A stretch of 64,000 nucleotides of DNA from Lineus longissimus (Eukaryota > Nemertea > Pilidiophora > Heteronemertea > Lineidae), in the NCBI RefSeq assembly GCF_910592395.1, contig NC_088311.1:7194501-7258500 (forward strand). Direction: 5' to 3'. The notes under the pieces are model-generated. The model was given only the letters and a program-made list of their open reading frames with translations, had not been told where the DNA came from and ran no database searches. Each line of letters starts with the position of its first letter. Position 1 is the stretch's first letter. The translations under genes were made by a program, and so were the position numbers. This document shows positions 60,686 to 64,000 of this stretch, one piece after another.

Positions 60686-60747
60686 ATGAAAGAGATGCTG
60701 TGCAGAGGAAGACCTTTACCAAATGGATAAACAAACATCTGTCTAAG
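60686..60747 (+). CDS. Spectraplakin shared exon: start of calponin-homology domain 1
   Basis: Acceptor ATACTTTCAG; 62 nt read (D)[20 protein letters not shown] and end AAG|GTAAGC in phase 0. This is the conserved first helix of the first CH domain in MACF1/dystonin/Shot (ERDxVQKKTFTKWxNKHL). The protein links actin to microtubules and intermediate filaments. The next exon (expected DLYEDLRDGHNLISLLEVL-like) is not in the remaining 3.2 kb, so the gene continues past the window. Confidence 0.9.
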
Positions 60748-63700
60748 GTAAGCAAAGATATTGTTTTATATTAAATTATAGTTCTGATCATAAGTCTTTA
60801 TGTACTGGATGTGTCACGAAAAACATTTTGGTAAAATTTCTGAATAATTTGTGCACTGCTGGCACACCCTTTTACTGTTTTTAAAACAGTATTTGTTTTA
60901 AAATATCTGAAGAGAAATTGAAGTCCAATAGTTTTGGTGGTAGAAGTGCAGCGCTCGAAAAAAGTGTGTTCTGGCATTTCAAACATGGACGTTTAGACCT
61001 GTATCAAGCATATAATTGCGGCATTGGCTGATATTTATAAAAGACTAGTAAATGCTTTTACTTTAAACTTTATGTACATTTACACTAGCCATCTCTGTAG
61101 AAAACTGTAGTAAAAGCATTTACAAGTCTTTACAAATATTAGCCATTGTGTAGTTTAGAACATTTTAGGGGAAAATCAAATTTTCGGAGCCAAAAGCAAC
61201 AATGGATTTCTTGGCTATCAAGTCATGGGTCAGGCTGCTTGCAGGCAGACCCCATTACAAAGGTTATTGAGTGGAAGGTGATTACTACTAACTTGGGGCT
61301 TTTTGCTGAAGGATGACAAGTACACTTGTTTCCATGGCGATCAGTACCAGTTGCTCTCCTGTGATGTGTTATCATATTTTGAACACCTATGTGTAGGAGG
61401 TCGGTATTCTGGGCTCTTGGTAGACAGTTTTATATGTAGGTGTGTCTCGGGAGGTTCTGAATGATGATCTCGAGAAAGGTCCAGTGCATTCATTGAAAAA
61501 AGTCTACTTGAAGGTACATCCTGTACCAGGAACTCACAGATGAGGTTCATCGTAGAAGTCTCTGCGGGATCATATTGCTGAGGTCTTTATAAAAAGTCCT
61601 ATATAATTTTTTTGTGATCTTGAAAGACTTATTTCAGTACATCGGAGAGCTTTACCAGTTCCTGTCACCATACATCATAGAAGCCACTTTTAAAGTTAAT
61701 TATCAAGAAAATCGCTAATCATATTTAGCCGTCATCAACTGTGGCTATGATAGTCTTATATTGCTTTTTCTCTCGTTTCCTTTCTTTCTGTACTTGGACT
61801 ATTTGGTGGTTGTGACGTCTTTCAAGTGACGCATATATGCAGACATGAATAAATATGAGGCATTTCCACTTATTATTCATGGGCCTAATGGGCTGTACCT
61901 GACTTTAGCTCAAAAAAGCTTACAAAGTTTGTTAGTTCAGCTCTGGTTGCACGGAATTTTAATGTTTTATTACACTGCAGGCTTGGTGTTTAGGAATGCA
62001 CAGATTGAAAATTCTGCATACTGATGTGAGTCAAACAATAGAAAAAAGTAATTTTATGGAGTTTGAAATAAGATTGTTTGAATTATTTGCCTACATGACC
62101 AGATTGATGACAATGGCTGGTAATGTAATATGGCTGAAAAGTTTGGATGGCTCATATGGCTAAAAAGTTTACTGCATCAAAGTGATCCCAGTTAAAACTA
62201 TACATCAATGTAAATGATTTCCATGCTGTACATTTCCAGAAAGTAAAATCAATAGACCCTTTGTGGTAGAATTTCAAGAGGGCCAGAATATCACTTGAAC
62301 AGCATGCACCTTGCCACAGGCCCTATTACAAGCAGCTTTTAAGGGTGAACTGTCAGTCCAACATCTCTGCATGTTGCTGCTTTGAACACCCTGTTCTGCA
62401 ATTTGAGAAGAGGCTTATACATGTACGAAAACTTGGCCGCAATCTGCACCTTGAATGTTTGAAGGCTTAGATGGATGCATGTGCCATGCGCCCTGTAGAT
62501 CTGGTCACTTTCATCACAGTGATCTATGAAGTGATCATCATCTACAGTATTTGTTTGGCTGGCTTCAACCTCTTAACCCATGCTTTAGTAATAGTAGCCA
62601 TCATTCGGCCTAAAATTAGGCTTATTCCTTTCGTGTCGCCCACTCATATCACTGGTGTTGGTTTCGCTTGATTTATGGCTATATATCAGTCACCATTAGA
62701 AGGAAATACAAATTGGTATAGACTGGTCTCTCCACACAAGGATAGACCAGTTTTAAGGCTTTTAGGCCTATTTATTTTAATTGGTTCGGGTCTTTTGTTG
62801 ACCTGTCTTCCATAAGAATAGACCCTGCTCCTTATAGTGGGTCACTGATTTCGAAAAAAAGGATAACCAAGGTTAAGCGTACAGTCATTTAGAAGGTTAT
62901 TATCATTATTAGACCATCGTTACTACTGGTGTGGTAACCCTATTATATTGGAATTTTGCTGGATGTATGGCTAGTTGTTGACTTTTGGGGGTTTATTTAC
63001 ATTGATATTGATATTATGAATCTTAAGCTAACTTTACTGATTAGGCTTTGCAAATAGTAAGTAGCCTACTGCCTTCATTTTACCCTTTTCAACTTTGGAA
63101 TTTTAAAAACCTATGTAAGTCAACAGTATTATCACCCATTAGCCATGTATTACATCATTTATGTGGGAATAAAAACTAGCAAGACATCATTGTGAAGACC
63201 TCCAAGACCATACCAAGTCATCAGAATTGATAGACCTATACATTATACCATGGTTCAAATTTATATTTCGAAACAAAATTGCTCTAATTGCCATGTGCTG
63301 CGCCCAGCACAGTGTTTCAACAAAAATGCATTATGTCGCAATTTGAGATCTATGTGCACAAGAACAAATGTTCGCCAAGAGGCGTATTTCCATTTCTGTG
63401 TCTATTTACATCCATGGTTTGTTGGGGTGTTAGATCGTGCCCTGGGTTGAAATTGATATTCATAAAGCATTCTTCTAAAGCGATTATGCCCCCGATAATC
63501 TCATTTCGTATGGAAAACTGAAGGCACTTAGCATATAATACCAACTACATTATTTGGAAAGTTTGCACCTATTCCAAATATGCTTTTCGAATAACTTCAT
63601 CTGTACTTTTGATTTCAACTTTGACGTTGTTGCTGTTTTCGAATTTAGTCTTGTTTACATCGTTGCACCCTTGCACCACTGTTGACTAGTGGTGGTCGAG

Positions 63701-64000
63701 GAATTATATCAATCATATTCAACACCTTTACCAAGCAGTCTGGTTCTTAGCTGGTTTTCCATAAGTCATTCATACGTGTGTCTAATGCCAAAACTTGACC
63801 TTTTTTTGAAATATACCCGTGACCAGCAAAGACGTATAAGGTTATCAATCAAATATTAGCATTATATTTTTGACATGTTGGGCCTTTATAGAGTCAACCA
63901 AGGATTACCAAAAGTAGAGTGTCATATGTGATGCCAGAAACCAATTTTGAATTAAGGTTTTTGGTGATACAAACTTTTCTTTAGTTGAAATGTGTAATGA
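60748..64000. other. Spectraplakin intron, continuing off the window
   Basis: No exon matching the next part of the CH domain was found. Apart from the MITE at 61027-61147 I see only short frames without domains. Confidence 0.5.
61027..61147. mobile_element. MITE, second member of the 4762-4881 family
   Basis: Arms GGCTGATATTTATAAAAGAC TAGTAAATGCTTTTAC at the left and the inverse ending GTAAAGACTTGTAAATGC-type at the right; the centre TGTACATTTACACTAG is the inverse complement of the centre of the element at 4762. The two copies are therefore in opposite orientation and belong to one family. Confidence 0.7.

Overview
The window is nuclear DNA of an invertebrate animal, most likely marine. 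The genes are split by GT-AG introns, some of them several kb long. The intergenic DNA is AT-rich and crowded with small non-autonomous transposons, inverted repeats and minisatellites. OvoA (ovothiol synthesis), an NF-Y subunit, NADK2 and a spectraplakin point to a metazoan. The repeats and the abundance of TAGGCCTA-like sites would suit an ambulacrarian or a lophotrochozoan, but I cannot fix the phylum from sequence alone.

Layout. 1.7-2.9 kb (-): ANKRD66-like ankyrin protein, complete in three exons. 4.2-5.2 kb: minisatellite split by a MITE. 5.3-8.9 kb (-): NF-YC, nine exons, first coding exon not found. 9-14 kb: repeats, including a TA-flanked MITE, the 3' end of a Helitron and a 150-bp-armed inverted repeat. 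14.5-25.8 kb (+): complete OvoA gene, 17 exons, with two homologous copies of exon 12 that look mutually exclusive. Its introns carry a foldback, a Harbinger-like element and a partial exon duplication. 26.9-28.3 kb (+): single-exon type II membrane protein with a degenerate LicD/fukutin-like domain. 28.3-29.8 kb: tandem repeat of about 400 bp. 30-42.5 kb: mostly repeats and unresolved DNA, with scattered exon-like segments on the - strand. 43.3-46 kb (+): FBXL12-like F-box/LRR gene. 47-49 kb: TTAA-flanked MITE and a composite repeat with a long (CGT)n tract. 50.2-54.0 kb (-): mitochondrial NAD kinase 2, nine exons. One of its introns holds a tandem, miniature LTR retroelement whose LTRs contain a tRNA-like Pol III promoter. 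55.5-64 kb (+): 5' end of a spectraplakin (MACF1/dystonin type) with three possible alternative first exons and one shared exon that begins the actin-binding domain. The rest of that gene lies beyond the window.

The genes form no operon or evident functional cluster; it is an ordinary animal gene neighbourhood. Gene models were built by hand from splice sites and reading frame. Those for ANKRD66, OvoA, FBXL12 and NADK2 close exactly in frame from start to stop. The strongest leads are the duplicated OvoA exon, the tRNA-bearing miniature LTR element and the spectraplakin alternative starts.
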